Source: a virus. Taken from it: 25,307 bases of DNA. The DNA is taken from the IMG/VR virus record IMGVR_UViG_3300006865_000387, positions 1 through 25,307 of that record, one strand, 5' to 3'. The position numbers and the translations under genes were made by a program. Under the pieces are notes generated by a model. That model had not been told where the DNA came from. It ran no database searches and was given only the letters and a program-made list of their open reading frames with translations. Of the stretch, positions 1 to 6,227 are shown piece by piece (within the stretch, counting starts at the first letter, position 1; the number at the start of each line of letters is the position of its first letter).

Positions 1-144
1 AAGAGGGCGGCGGCGGCGCGGAGCGCCTGGGCCCGTCCCGAGGTGCGGGCGAAGATGGCGGCGGCGCTGGCCCGTCCCGAGGTGCGGGCGAAGAGGGCGG
101 CGGCGGCGCGGAGCGCCTGGGCCTGTCCCGAGGTGCGGGCGAAG
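1..144 (+). repeat. 90-bp tandem DNA repeat coding for NUMOD3-like units
   Basis: Bases 1-90 recur from 91 to about 144 with a single change (c to t at 124) before diverging. Inside this, the 21-base block that starts cgtcccgaggtgcgggcg occurs at 34, 73 and 124. The array continues past the left edge, so the copy number is unknown. Near-identity at the DNA level points to recent duplication or recombination between units. Confidence 0.85.
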
Positions 145-531
145 GCGCGCGCGGCACGCTGGGAGAGCCCGGCCGTGCTCGAGCGCCAGGCGCAGCGCCT
201 CCTCGAACGCGCTCGAGCTCTCAAGGCTTCCACGGCGACGGCGACGCAGTCGCCGGAGCCCACGCGACCTCAGGCGCGCGACCGTCGGCGGGTCCGCCGC
301 GGCGTGGCGACCGGGGACGTCACGCCCCTCATTACGCCGGCGCAGCGCGAGCGTCTCGCCGAGCTCGTGCGCGAGCTGCTGGCGGCGGAGATCTCCTCCA
401 ACTACCTCGCGGCGGTCCGTCTACGCGCGTGCGGTCGGCCTGAGCCGGCGACGTCGATCGAGGCCGAGAAGTGCATCGAGGCGCTCAAGGGCCTGCTCGA
501 GCGCGCGCGCGCCCGCTGGCGGCCGGCGTGA
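1..531 (+). CDS. C-terminal part of a NUMOD3-like repeat protein (5' end outside window)
   Basis: The reading frame is open from base 1, so the true start lies upstream. The visible 176 residues begin with repeats of the form RPEVRAKRAAAARSAW / RPEVRAKMAAAL, then a basic linker and a helical tail rich in Leu, Glu and Arg that ends at the TGA at 529-531. Short repeats with an x-P-E-V-R-A-K core resemble the NUMOD3-type DNA-binding repeats that follow HNH or GIY-YIG nuclease domains in phage homing endonucleases; that is family knowledge, and no nuclease domain is visible here. A GTG at 43 could serve as a start but sits inside the repeats and is unlikely. The 3' end overlaps the next gene by GTGA. 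Role: probably DNA binding; alternatively an uncharacterised early phage protein. Confidence 0.55.
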   Translation, partial: KRAAAARSAWARPEVRAKMAAALARPEVRAKRAAAARSAWACPEVRAKARAARWESPAVLERQAQRLLERARALKASTATATQSPEPTRPQARDRRRVRRGVATGDVTPLITPAQRERLAELVRELLAAEISSNYLAAVRLRACGRPEPATSIEAEKCIEALKGLLERARARWRPA

Positions 532-701
532 AGCGCGGCACCCGGCCGGTGACCTATCACCAGGTCCACCAGGTGGACGGCGTGCGGTTCACCCACTGCG
601 TCTATGAGAACGCCGGCAGCCGCGTCGTCGAGCTCGGCCGGGCGCGGACGCGGTGCCCACGCTGCGGTGCCGAGCTGCGGAGGCGCGGATGGCGGGCATG
701 A
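528..701 (+). CDS. Small zinc-binding-like protein, 57 aa
   Basis: The GTG at 528 overlaps the previous stop (GTGA), which favours this start over one further upstream at 471. The product is short and basic. It has a CPRCG knuckle near the C-terminus (about residues 44-48) and a Thr-His-Cys about 23 residues earlier, which together could supply four metal ligands. This resembles the small zinc-ribbon proteins common in phage early and middle operons, but no specific family is recognised. It is translationally coupled on both sides: its stop at 699-701 overlaps the ATG at 698. It may be a DNA- or RNA-binding accessory factor, but this is inference only. Confidence 0.6.
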   Translation: MKRGTRPVTYHQVHQVDGVRFTHCVYENAGSRVVELGRARTRCPRCGAELRRRGWRA

Positions 702-1009
702 GGGTGCTCTTGCCGGCGGGCGGCATCCGGATCCGGTCCGGCCAGCGCCGACTGATCTTCGCGACGGCCCGCATGCTCGGCCTCCGCGACGAGCAGCTCT
801 ACGACCTGGTCGAGAGCGCCTCGGATGGGCGCACGCGGGCGATCGCGCACCTGACGATCGGCGAGGCGCGGTGGACCGTGGGCGTCCTGAAGACGCTCGA
901 GCGCAACGGTGCGCGCCTGGCCCTCGAGGCGGCGCGCTGCCCGGCCCGCATGCCCGATGTCTCTGAGGAGCTGCTGCGCAAGGCCGTCCGCCGAGGAGGT
1001 GCGGCATGA
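698..1009 (+). CDS. GemA/DUF1018-like phage protein
   Basis: The start at ATG 698 overlaps the upstream stop (ATGA); ATG 689 is a possible earlier start. The 103-residue product has the pattern R-S-G-Q-R-R-L-I-F-A-T-A-R-M-L-G-L-R-D-E-Q-L-Y followed by an H-L-T-I-G-E-A helix. This resembles the core of Mu GemA (gp16, DUF1018) and related helical proteins, where a Q/H-x2-Ile helix, 'LGLddexl' and a 'LT-x-x-EA' helix follow one another. In Mu-like phages GemA lies just upstream of the middle regulator and lysis genes, and that is the context here. GemA is described as affecting host gene expression and supercoiling. The assignment rests on pattern and synteny; the motif match is moderate. Confidence 0.5.
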   Translation: MRVLLPAGGIRIRSGQRRLIFATARMLGLRDEQLYDLVESASDGRTRAIAHLTIGEARWTVGVLKTLERNGARLALEAARCPARMPDVSEELLRKAVRRGGAA

Positions 1010-1254
1010 GAGCCGTGCCGAAGGACTGGGACCTGCCCGATGGCGTCCTCGAGGGCGACACCGCAGCCGCTGAGGTGGCCAAGGACATCCATCTGTCGCG
1101 CGCGCTCCGCGGCTACAAGGGCGCCTGGCGCCCGCCCGACGCCGACTACCGCGAGTACTTGATGGCCCGCGCCCGCCGCGGCGACGAGGCCGCCGCCAAG
1201 GAGCTGCTGGCCCGGTACAAGGTCCGCCTGATCCCACCAGCGCCGAGCGCGTGA
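1006..1254 (+). CDS. Hypothetical protein, 82 aa
   Basis: The ATG at 1006 overlaps the previous stop (ATGA) and the TGA at 1252-1254 overlaps the next GTG start, so the gene is tightly embedded in the operon. The protein is charged and soluble, with a Trp-Asp-Leu-Pro motif near the N-terminus, a central G-Y-K-G-A-W-R-P-P stretch and a helical second half ending in a proline-rich tail. No membrane segment or known domain is recognised. Position between a GemA-like protein and an HTH protein suggests an early or middle phage function. Confidence 0.65.
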   Translation: MRAVPKDWDLPDGVLEGDTAAAEVAKDIHLSRALRGYKGAWRPPDADYREYLMARARRGDEAAAKELLARYKVRLIPPAPSA

Positions 1255-1478
1255 GGCTCTTCCGCCGGATCTTCGCCAAGCAGACCTACACGCCCGAAGA
1301 GGTGGCAGGGCTGCTCGGCGTGAGCCTCGCGACGATCTACCGGTACCTCGATGAGGGCAAGCTGCCCGAGATCCGGCGCGTCGGGAAGCCGCGGCGCATC
1401 CCGATGGACAAGTTCCACGAGATGTACCCCGAGCTGAAGCCGCCCGTGCAGCTCGCGCTGTTCCCCTTCTCCCGGTAG
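1251..1478 (+). CDS. Helix-turn-helix (MerR/excisionase-type) DNA-binding protein
   Basis: This 75-residue protein has the HTH_17/MerR-type signature: Y-T-P-E-E-V-A-G-L-L-G-V-S-L-A-T-I-Y-R-Y followed by L-D-E-G-K-L-P and R-R-I-P-M-D wing residues. Residues about 13-50 form the winged helix, as in phage excisionases and small transcription factors. The GTG start at 1251 overlaps the stop of the previous gene. It is the last gene before a 174-base gap that precedes the lysis genes, where Mu carries its middle or late regulators (Mor, C), so it may control the downstream transcript. An excisionase role is less likely because no integrase is visible. Confidence 0.8.
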   Translation: MRLFRRIFAKQTYTPEEVAGLLGVSLATIYRYLDEGKLPEIRRVGKPRRIPMDKFHEMYPELKPPVQLALFPFSR

Positions 1479-1652
1479 GGCCCCAACCCAGGCCGCCACT
1501 TCCCTCCGGCTTGCGCGCCTTCCTCCCGTCGACGGACGGAACGGGCGGGGCGCGAAAAGTTTCTCATTGTCCTCACTGTCGTCATCCCTCTGCTGCGCGC
1601 CGCCATAGGCTGTCGACCACCCGATGCACCAGGGGCGGGACGGCGGCCGTCG
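1479..1652 (+). other. Intergenic gap before the lysis genes, possible late promoter region
   Basis: This is one of only two sizeable gaps in the window. The centre (about 1555-1590) is distinctly less GC-rich (aaaagtttctcattgtcctc) than its surroundings. That would suit a promoter or activator site between the HTH gene and the lysis genes. No convincing -35/-10 pair or strong hairpin can be pointed to by eye. Confidence 0.35.
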
Positions 1653-2168
1653 GTGAGCTGGTTCGAGGCGCTGCGCTACGGACACTTCTCGCCGGAGACG
1701 GACGCGGCGCTGCGCGACCCCCACGGCACCGTCATGGACGAACGGCTCATGGTGCTGCTCGATCAGGCGCGCCAGGAAGCCGGCGTGCCCTTCATCGTGA
1801 CGTCCGGCGCGCGGCCGCCCGCGGTGAATCGCGCCGCCGGCGGCGCCACCGATTCCGCCCACCTGATCACCGACGACGGCCACAAGGCGTACGCCGTCGA
1901 CGGCCACTTCGTCGGCTGGCCGCTCCTCAAGCAGCTGCTGCACATCATGCGGTTCCCGTTCTTCGGCATCGGCGTGTACCCGCATCCGCTGCCCAGCGCC
2001 GATCGCGGGCGGCCGTGGACGCCGGTCGTGCACGTCGATCGCAAGGACCGCGGCAAGCCCTACAACGCCCAGGTCCTCTGGATCCGCAACGCGGCCGGCG
2101 CCTACGTGTACTGGCCGAGCGCGGAGTTCTGGGCGGAGTTCCGGGCGCTGGCGCGGGAGGTCGCATGA
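1653..2168 (+). CDS. Endolysin, M15-family peptidase
   Basis: The product is a 171-residue peptidase M15 (D-Ala-D-Ala carboxypeptidase/L-alanoyl-D-Glu endopeptidase fold) that would cut peptidoglycan stem peptides during lysis. Visible elements are SGARPP at about 51-56, then S-A-H70 with A-V-D83 and H127-V-D129, matching the Zn-binding S-x-H...D...H-x-D pattern of the family. The H70 to D83 spacing is longer than usual (I-T-D-D-G-H-K-A-Y insert). No signal peptide is present, so export would need a holin. The start is GTG 1653. It opens the lysis region, where Mu carries its lysozyme, and its stop overlaps the next gene by ATGA. Confidence 0.85.
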   Translation: MSWFEALRYGHFSPETDAALRDPHGTVMDERLMVLLDQARQEAGVPFIVTSGARPPAVNRAAGGATDSAHLITDDGHKAYAVDGHFVGWPLLKQLLHIMRFPFFGIGVYPHPLPSADRGRPWTPVVHVDRKDRGKPYNAQVLWIRNAAGAYVYWPSAEFWAEFRALAREVA

Positions 2169-2497
2169 CCGTGCCGATCCACGGCGCGGATATCCACACC
2201 GTGGATATCCCGGGCGCCACGTTGACCGCGGGACACCGCCTGGTCGACGGCAAGCTGCTCTGCGACTCGCGGGGCCGGCGGAGCTGGGCACACACGCTGG
2301 CGGTGCCGGCCGCGGTCGTGATCACGCTGTGGTTCATCACCGGCGGCCTGGACATCACGATCGGCTCGCTACACGTGCTGCTCGCCACGCGGTCGGCGGC
2401 CGAGTACGCGCTGGCCGTCGGGGTGTGGCTGGCCTTCCTCGGGCAGCGCGAGTACACGGAGAAGAAGCTGAGCGCGGGAGGCAGCGGTGGGGCTTGA
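2165..2497 (+). CDS. Two-TM membrane protein, candidate holin
   Basis: The ATG at 2165 overlaps the endolysin stop (ATGA). The 110-residue product has a hydrophilic N-terminal part of about 40 residues, two hydrophobic segments (about 43-63, AHTLAVPAAVVITLWFIT, and about 76-91, AEYALAVGVWLAFLG) and a charged C-terminal tail (REYTEKK). Size, two TM helices and position directly after an endolysin fit a class II holin or a related phage membrane protein. No named holin family is recognised. The last 11 bases overlap the GTG start of the spanin-like gene. Confidence 0.65.
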   Translation: MTVPIHGADIHTVDIPGATLTAGHRLVDGKLLCDSRGRRSWAHTLAVPAAVVITLWFITGGLDITIGSLHVLLATRSAAEYALAVGVWLAFLGQREYTEKKLSAGGSGGA

Positions 2498-3095
2498 GCT
2501 GCTGCTCGGGCCGCTGCTCGGCAAAATCCTGCCCTGGGTCGTCGGCGCCCTCGCCGTACTCGGCCTCTACATCGGCATCAAGCGCAAGGGGGCCAGCGAG
2601 GAGCACGCGCGCCACCAGCAGGCGACGATCGCGGCCCAGCAGGCCGCTCAGCAGCGGATCGACGACGCGCGCGACGCCGACCGAGCGGTGGACGAGGCCA
2701 CGCGTGCCCGCATCGCGAAGGCCAGCCCGCCTCCGGCGCCGGCGCCGCCGCCGACTGGCCACAAGCCGGGCGACCGGTTCCAGTTCTCCTGGCTCGTCGG
2801 CATCGCCCTGGCCGGCCTGAGCGGCTGCGCGGCGGTCGCCGCCGCGCCGACCGTGCGCATCGACGTGCCGGCGCGTCCGGTGCTGCCCGCCTGCCCAGAG
2901 CCGCCGCGGCCTGCGGGCACGATCACGCGTTCGGAGAGCGGCGGGCTCGGCGTCCTGCTGACGATCGGGGACGCGGACTCGCTCCGGACGTTCCTGCGCG
3001 AGGCGCCGGCCTGCTGGACGATCCGCGAGCTGCTGCTCGACGGGCACATCACGAAGCTCGAGAACCGGCTGCGCGCCGTCGGGGGTGCGCGATGA
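2487..3095 (+). CDS. Spanin-like fusion: i-spanin-like N-terminus and o-spanin-like lipobox region
   Basis: The 202-residue protein starts at GTG 2487. The N-terminal half reads like an inner-membrane spanin (Rz): a TM helix at about 11-31 followed by an Ala/Gln/Arg-rich helical stretch at 35-80. A Pro-rich linker (81-94) leads to a second hydrophobic segment, F-S-W-L-V-G-I-A-L-A-G-L-S-G-C114, which is a good lipobox, followed by the Pro- and Cys-rich start typical of outer-membrane spanins (Rz1). In most phages these are two genes. Here both are in one frame without a stop. An in-frame GTG at 2688 might allow a separate o-spanin. Spanins join inner and outer membranes at the end of lysis, so a diderm host is implied. 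The C-terminal 60 residues are not recognised. Confidence 0.6.
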   Translation: MGLELLLGPLLGKILPWVVGALAVLGLYIGIKRKGASEEHARHQQATIAAQQAAQQRIDDARDADRAVDEATRARIAKASPPPAPAPPPTGHKPGDRFQFSWLVGIALAGLSGCAAVAAAPTVRIDVPARPVLPACPEPPRPAGTITRSESGGLGVLLTIGDADSLRTFLREAPACWTIRELLLDGHITKLENRLRAVGGAR

Positions 3096-3481
3096 GGCTG
3101 GCGGTGCAGGCCCCGCGTGTCCAGGTGGACACCATCGTCGTGCGAGGCGGCGAGGCTGTCGGGGGGTTCAAGTCCCCCGCGGGGCGCCATCGAGCTCCGG
3201 CGCGGCGCGACCCCTGGCGCGCCGTCGTCGGTGCGGTCGTCGGAGCGCTGGCCGCCGTCGCCGCGGCCGGCGTTCCGGCGAGCGCGGGCGCCCAGGAGCT
3301 GCCGACCCCAGGGGGCGTGCTCGCGCGCGAGGTCACCGCCGCCGAGCTGGCCGACCTCGAGGCGCTGCGCGCCGAGGCGCGACGGGCGCTGGGCGGCTGC
3401 GACGTCCGCCTGGCGATGCGGACCCATCCCGACGAGCCTGGGCTCATCGAGCTACTCGCCTGGTGCGCGGAGCGCAGCTGA
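3092..3481 (+). CDS. Membrane-associated hypothetical protein overlapping a tRNA-like element
   Basis: The ATG at 3092 overlaps the spanin stop (ATGA), and the stop overlaps the next ATG (TGATG), so 129 residues are likely translated. Residues 1-43 are basic and are encoded largely by the tRNA-like element. Residues about 44-66 (W-R-A-V-V-G-A-V-V-G-A-L-A-A-V) form a hydrophobic helix with an A-S-A-G-A end that could be a signal peptide or TM segment. The C-terminal 60 residues are helical and contain two cysteines. No in-frame ATG, GTG or TTG start lies between the tRNA-like element and the hydrophobic segment; a GTG at 3140 is the latest option before it. Function is unknown; position suggests a lysis or envelope role. 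Confidence 0.5.
   Translation: MRLAVQAPRVQVDTIVVRGGEAVGGFKSPAGRHRAPARRDPWRAVVGAVVGALAAVAAAGVPASAGAQELPTPGGVLAREVTAAELADLEALRAEARRALGGCDVRLAMRTHPDEPGLIELLAWCAERS
3110..3189 (+). tRNA. tRNA-like cloverleaf with encoded CCA (possible degenerate tRNA)
   Basis: Read directly: a 7-bp perfect acceptor stem, GCCCCGC (3110-3116) with GCGGGGC (3179-3185); discriminator G3186; CCA at 3187-3189; and a perfect T arm with stem GGGGG (3162-3166)/CCCCC (3174-3178) around the consensus T loop TTCAAGT. Inside are a 6-bp hairpin GTGTCC/GGACAC with loop AGGT (3117-3132) in the D-arm place and TCGTCG/CGGCGA (3135-3153) with loop TGCGAGG in the anticodon place. Total length is 80 nt. Deviations: a 4-nt D loop, no U8, and G instead of U33 in the anticodon loop (CGA would be the triplet). 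It lies in the sense direction inside a coding gene. It may be a decayed tRNA, a tRNA mimic or an attachment-site relic. Confidence 0.5.
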
Positions 3482-3825
3482 TGGTCGAGCGGGCCCGGCA
3501 CGCGGCGCAGGAGTTCTTGCCGTGGGCGGCGCTCGCCGTGTTCACGGGCGCGGCGATCTGGGCCGACATCGGCCCCGAGATGCGGGAGCTGCTCTTCAAG
3601 TGGGGCCCCGGACTCTTGATCTTCCTCGTGATCGCGCAGCACGTCCCGACGTTGGTCCGCGCCCAGGCCCGGCAGGCCGACGCGATGGGCGCCGTCGCCC
3701 GGCAGCTCGAGGATCTGCCGCGTCGCGACGAGCTGAAGTTCCAGGACGTCATCATCGGCCAGGAGCTCATCCTCCGCGAGCTGGCCGACGTCAAGGCGAG
3801 GCTCGATGAGCAGCGTGCACGCTGA
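3481..3825 (+). CDS. DUF2730-like phage membrane protein (Mu gp25 position)
   Basis: The ATG at 3481 overlaps the previous stop (TGATG). The 114-residue product has two hydrophobic segments (about 13-30 and 40-56) and then a long soluble helix with the pattern A-R-Q-L-E-D-L-P-R-R-D-E-L ... L-R-E-L-A-D-V-K-A-R-L-D. A membrane anchor followed by 'LP-x-x-x-x-L' and a heptad helix is the layout of the DUF2730 family (Mu gp25). In Mu-like phages this gene sits between the lysis genes and the small terminase, exactly as here. Its biological role is not established. Because it has two hydrophobic segments rather than one, a holin role is an alternative. Confidence 0.65.
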   Translation: MVERARHAAQEFLPWAALAVFTGAAIWADIGPEMRELLFKWGPGLLIFLVIAQHVPTLVRAQARQADAMGAVARQLEDLPRRDELKFQDVIIGQELILRELADVKARLDEQRAR

Positions 3826-4126
3826 AGTCGCCCGTCGCTACCTGCTGCTGATCCTCGACGCGGCACGCACGGCCGACCGCGAGCGGGCCGACGACTCGTC
3901 GACCTACCGCGCCGAGGAGGTCATCCAGGCCCAGCTGCGGAAGGTGGGGCTGCCGCTCCGTCTCGCCGAGATGCGCGGCGAGCTCTACTACCTCTACGAC
4001 AAGGGCCTGGTGAAGTTTCACCGCGAGCGGATCGGTCGCGAGGACTACTTCAGCTGGCGCATCACGGCCGAGGGCGTGGACGTCGTGCAGGGCACGCGCG
4101 CCGTCCCTGGGATCGCCGGTGCATGA
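3806..4126 (+). CDS. Mu gp26-like (VpaChn25_0724 family) winged-helix phage protein
   Basis: This 106-residue protein starts at ATG 3806, inside the previous gene. It has an N-terminal helix (V-A-R-R-Y-L-L-L-I-L-D-A-A), an internal winged-helix pattern (E-V-I-Q-A-Q-L-R-K-V-G ... L-Y-Y-L-Y-D-K-G-L-V) and the ending I-T-A-E-G-V-D-V-V-Q-G-T-R-A-V-P-G-I. That 'G-x-D-V-x-x-G-x-x-x-V-P-G' ending is characteristic of the Mu-like phage family found between DUF2730 and DUF3486. The neighbours on both sides fit this. The family role is undetermined; DNA binding during packaging or late regulation is plausible. The stop overlaps the next ATG (ATGA). Confidence 0.75.
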   Translation: MSSVHAEVARRYLLLILDAARTADRERADDSSTYRAEEVIQAQLRKVGLPLRLAEMRGELYYLYDKGLVKFHRERIGREDYFSWRITAEGVDVVQGTRAVPGIAGA

Positions 4127-4689
4127 GCCGGCGCAAGGGCGCTCCCTGGAAGCATCGGCCGCACCATCGGGCGTTCGCGCGCCTGTCTGCGGCCGGGCGG
4201 CAGCGGGCGATCGACGGCTTCAGGCGGAACGAGGCGACGACCGCCATCGCGGCGGCGATCGCGGAGGAGCACGGCGAGGCGATCGCCGTCTCGTCGCTCA
4301 ACCGCTTCCGAGAGTGGTGGAACGCCACGGAGCGCCCGGTCCTCGAGGCGGCCGCCAAGGCCGAAGAGCTCGTGCGGGCGCTGAAGGACAACCCGACGCC
4401 CGAGATCGAGTCGGTCATCCGCCAGCTGTTGCAGGCCCAACGGCTCACGGCGATGGCGGAGGACCAGCGCCCCGATCCATGGGATCTCGGCCGGCTCGAC
4501 ATCGCCGAGCGGAAGCTCCGCCTGCAGGAGCGCGCGCTGGCGCTCCGGGAGCGAGAGCTCGAGCGCCGCGTGACGGCCGCCGGCAAGAAGATCGAGAAGG
4601 CGCTCGAGGGCAAGAACCTCGACCCCGACACGCTGCGGAAGATCCGCACCGAGGTCTACGGTCTTGCGCCTGAGAGGAAGTCGGCGTGA
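4123..4689 (+). CDS. Terminase small subunit, DUF3486 (Mu gp27-like)
   Basis: This 188-residue protein matches the DUF3486 layout. A basic N-terminus precedes R-L-S-A-A-G-R-Q-R-A-I-D-G-F-R-R (compare 'LP-x-x-x-R-x-x-I-x-x-x-L'). An HTH-like region (A-A-I-A-E-E-H-G-E-A-I-A-V-S-S-L-N-R-F) follows, then a long charged helical tail with a coiled-coil-like section at 125-165. In Mu-like phages this protein recognises the phage end and loads the large terminase. It lies directly before the large terminase gene, and its TGA overlaps the GTG at 4686. Its length is close to the usual size for the family. Confidence 0.8.
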   Translation: MSRRKGAPWKHRPHHRAFARLSAAGRQRAIDGFRRNEATTAIAAAIAEEHGEAIAVSSLNRFREWWNATERPVLEAAAKAEELVRALKDNPTPEIESVIRQLLQAQRLTAMAEDQRPDPWDLGRLDIAERKLRLQERALALRERELERRVTAAGKKIEKALEGKNLDPDTLRKIRTEVYGLAPERKSA

Positions 4690-6227
4690 CGGGGCCACGC
4701 ACGTGGTGGGGCGAGGTCGTGTTGACCGCCATCGTGCTTGCGGGCGCCGTCCTCGTGGGGCTGGCGCTCACGCTCCTGCTGGGCAGCGCCATGGCTGAAC
4801 CGGCCGTCAAGCTCTACGGCTACCAGAAGCGCTGGGTCGACGACCACGCGCGCTTCAAGGTCGGTCGGTGGGCGCGGCAGACGGGCAAGAGCTTCGGCAC
4901 GACGCTCGAGGCGGCGCTCGACATGGCGGAGGCGGGCGCGCCGTGGGTGATCCTCTCGAACGGCGACCGCGGGTCGCGCGAGGACGGCGAGAAGCTGCAG
5001 CTGCACCTGCAGGCCATCGGCGCGGCCGCCCAGGCGCTCGAGGGTTACGACGTCTTCGGCGACGGCACGTACAAGGTGCACGAGATCCGCCTGCCGAATC
5101 GCGCCCGGTGCCTCTGCCTGCCGGCGAATCCCGACACCGCCCGCGGCCACTCCGCCAACGTGCTGCTCGACGAGTTCGCCTTCCACAAGGACAGCCGGAA
5201 AATCTGGGCCGCCCTCTTCCCGACCATCACGCGCGGCTACAAGATCCGCGTCGTCTCCACCCCGCAGGGCAAGCAGAACAAGTTCTACGAGCTCTGCACC
5301 AACCCGCACTACTCGCAGCACGTCGTCACCATCCACGACGCGCTGGCCGACGGGCTCGAGCTGCGCGACGAGGACGGACGCCTGACGTCCGCCGAGGATC
5401 TGCGCGTGGGCCTCGGCGACGAGGAGGCCTGGCGGCAGGAGTACCTGGTCGAGTTCCTGGACGAGGCGACGGCCTGGCTCAGCTACGAGCTGATCGCCGC
5501 CGCCGAGGACGAAGCGCTCGTGCTGACGCCGGCGTGGGCCGACGAGCTCGCGGAGCTCGCCCACCAGGCCCACGGCGTGGCGCCCACGGAGATCGCGCCG
5601 CTGCCGGTCAACGCGCCGGCGCCGCCCGGCGAGCTGCTCCTCGGCCTGGACATCGGCCGCCGGCGCAACCTCACGGTGATCTGGCTGCTCGCGCGCCGCG
5701 GCCTGCCGTGGGAGACGTTCGCCGTCATCGACCTGGCGCGCGCGCCGTTCGGCGTGCAGGAGCGGGTCCTCTGGAGCCTCCTCACGACATTGCCCGTGCG
5801 CCGGGCTTGCATCGACGCCACCGGCCTCGGCATGCAGCTCGCCGAGCGCGCCGTCGAGAAGTTCGGCGAGCACCGCGTCGAGCCGGTCACGTTCACGGGC
5901 GCCGCCAAGGAAGCGCTCGCGGTCCGCCTGAAGACGGACCTCGAGGACCGCGTGGTGCGGATCCCCGTCGAGCGCCGGATCCGCGAGAGCCTGCACTCGC
6001 TCAAGCGCCTGCAGACCGCCACCGGCAACTTCCGGTTCGACGCCGACCGCTCCGAGGCCACGGGCCACGCCGACCATGCCTGGGCGCTCGCCCTCGCGCT
6101 CCAGGCCGGCGCCGGCTCCGGCGTGCCGGCCGCCGACGTCGGTGAGCGGGAGCCGGAGGAGGAGGCCGGAGCCGGGCTCGGACGCTTCCGGCGGGGCGAG
6201 GCCGGTTTCTGGAGGCGGCGCGGATGA
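4686..6227 (+). CDS. Terminase large subunit (TerL) with hydrophobic N-terminal extension
   Basis: The 513-residue protein is the packaging ATPase/nuclease. Walker A is R-Q-T-G-K-S (64-69), Walker B is V-L-L-D-E-F (159-164), and the coupling motif is S-T-P-Q-G-K (191-196). The nuclease acidic residues are D322 in G-L-D-I-G, D377 in C-I-D-A-T-G and D463 in H-A-D-H-A-W-A. It resembles Mu gp28-type TerL. From the GTG at 4686, which has gagagg about 10 bases upstream and overlaps the previous stop, the first 35 residues contain a clear TM-like stretch (V-V-L-T-A-I-V-L-A-G-A-V-L-V-G-L). The ATG at 4791 (M-A-E-P-A-V-K-L-Y-G-Y-Q) would give a normal terminase start but lacks a visible ribosome-binding site. 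Function is certain; the start is not. Confidence 0.92.
   Translation: MTGPRTWWGEVVLTAIVLAGAVLVGLALTLLLGSAMAEPAVKLYGYQKRWVDDHARFKVGRWARQTGKSFGTTLEAALDMAEAGAPWVILSNGDRGSREDGEKLQLHLQAIGAAAQALEGYDVFGDGTYKVHEIRLPNRARCLCLPANPDTARGHSANVLLDEFAFHKDSRKIWAALFPTITRGYKIRVVSTPQGKQNKFYELCTNPHYSQHVVTIHDALADGLELRDEDGRLTSAEDLRVGLGDEEAWRQEYLVEFLDEATAWLSYELIAAAEDEALVLTPAWADELAELAHQAHGVAPTEIAPLPVNAPAPPGELLLGLDIGRRRNLTVIWLLARRGLPWETFAVIDLARAPFGVQERVLWSLLTTLPVRRACIDATGLGMQLAERAVEKFGEHRVEPVTFTGAAKEALAVRLKTDLEDRVVRIPVERRIRESLHSLKRLQTATGNFRFDADRSEATGHADHAWALALALQAGAGSGVPAADVGEREPEEEAGAGLGRFRRGEAGFWRRRG

Noticed and set aside
1-144. The left-edge repeats as a CRISPR or origin iteron array
   Set aside because: The repeats keep a multiple-of-three unit and an open frame encoding P-E-V-R-A-K units, so they are best explained as protein-coding repeats.
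1511-2160. Upstream part of the + frame that ends at 2497, as an N-terminal extension of the membrane protein
   Set aside because: It is Arg/Pro/His-rich and overlaps the well-supported endolysin in another frame; the real protein begins at ATG 2165 with an ATGA overlap.
3135-3153. Assigning a definite amino acid (anticodon CGA, serine) to the tRNA-like element
   Set aside because: The loop lacks U33 and serine tRNAs carry a long variable arm that is missing here, so an identity call would be unsupported.
2648-3427. Minus-strand open frame containing G-G-L-E-P-P
   Set aside because: This peptide is a familiar artefact of translating the antisense of a tRNA T arm. It supports the tRNA-like element at 3110-3189 rather than a gene.
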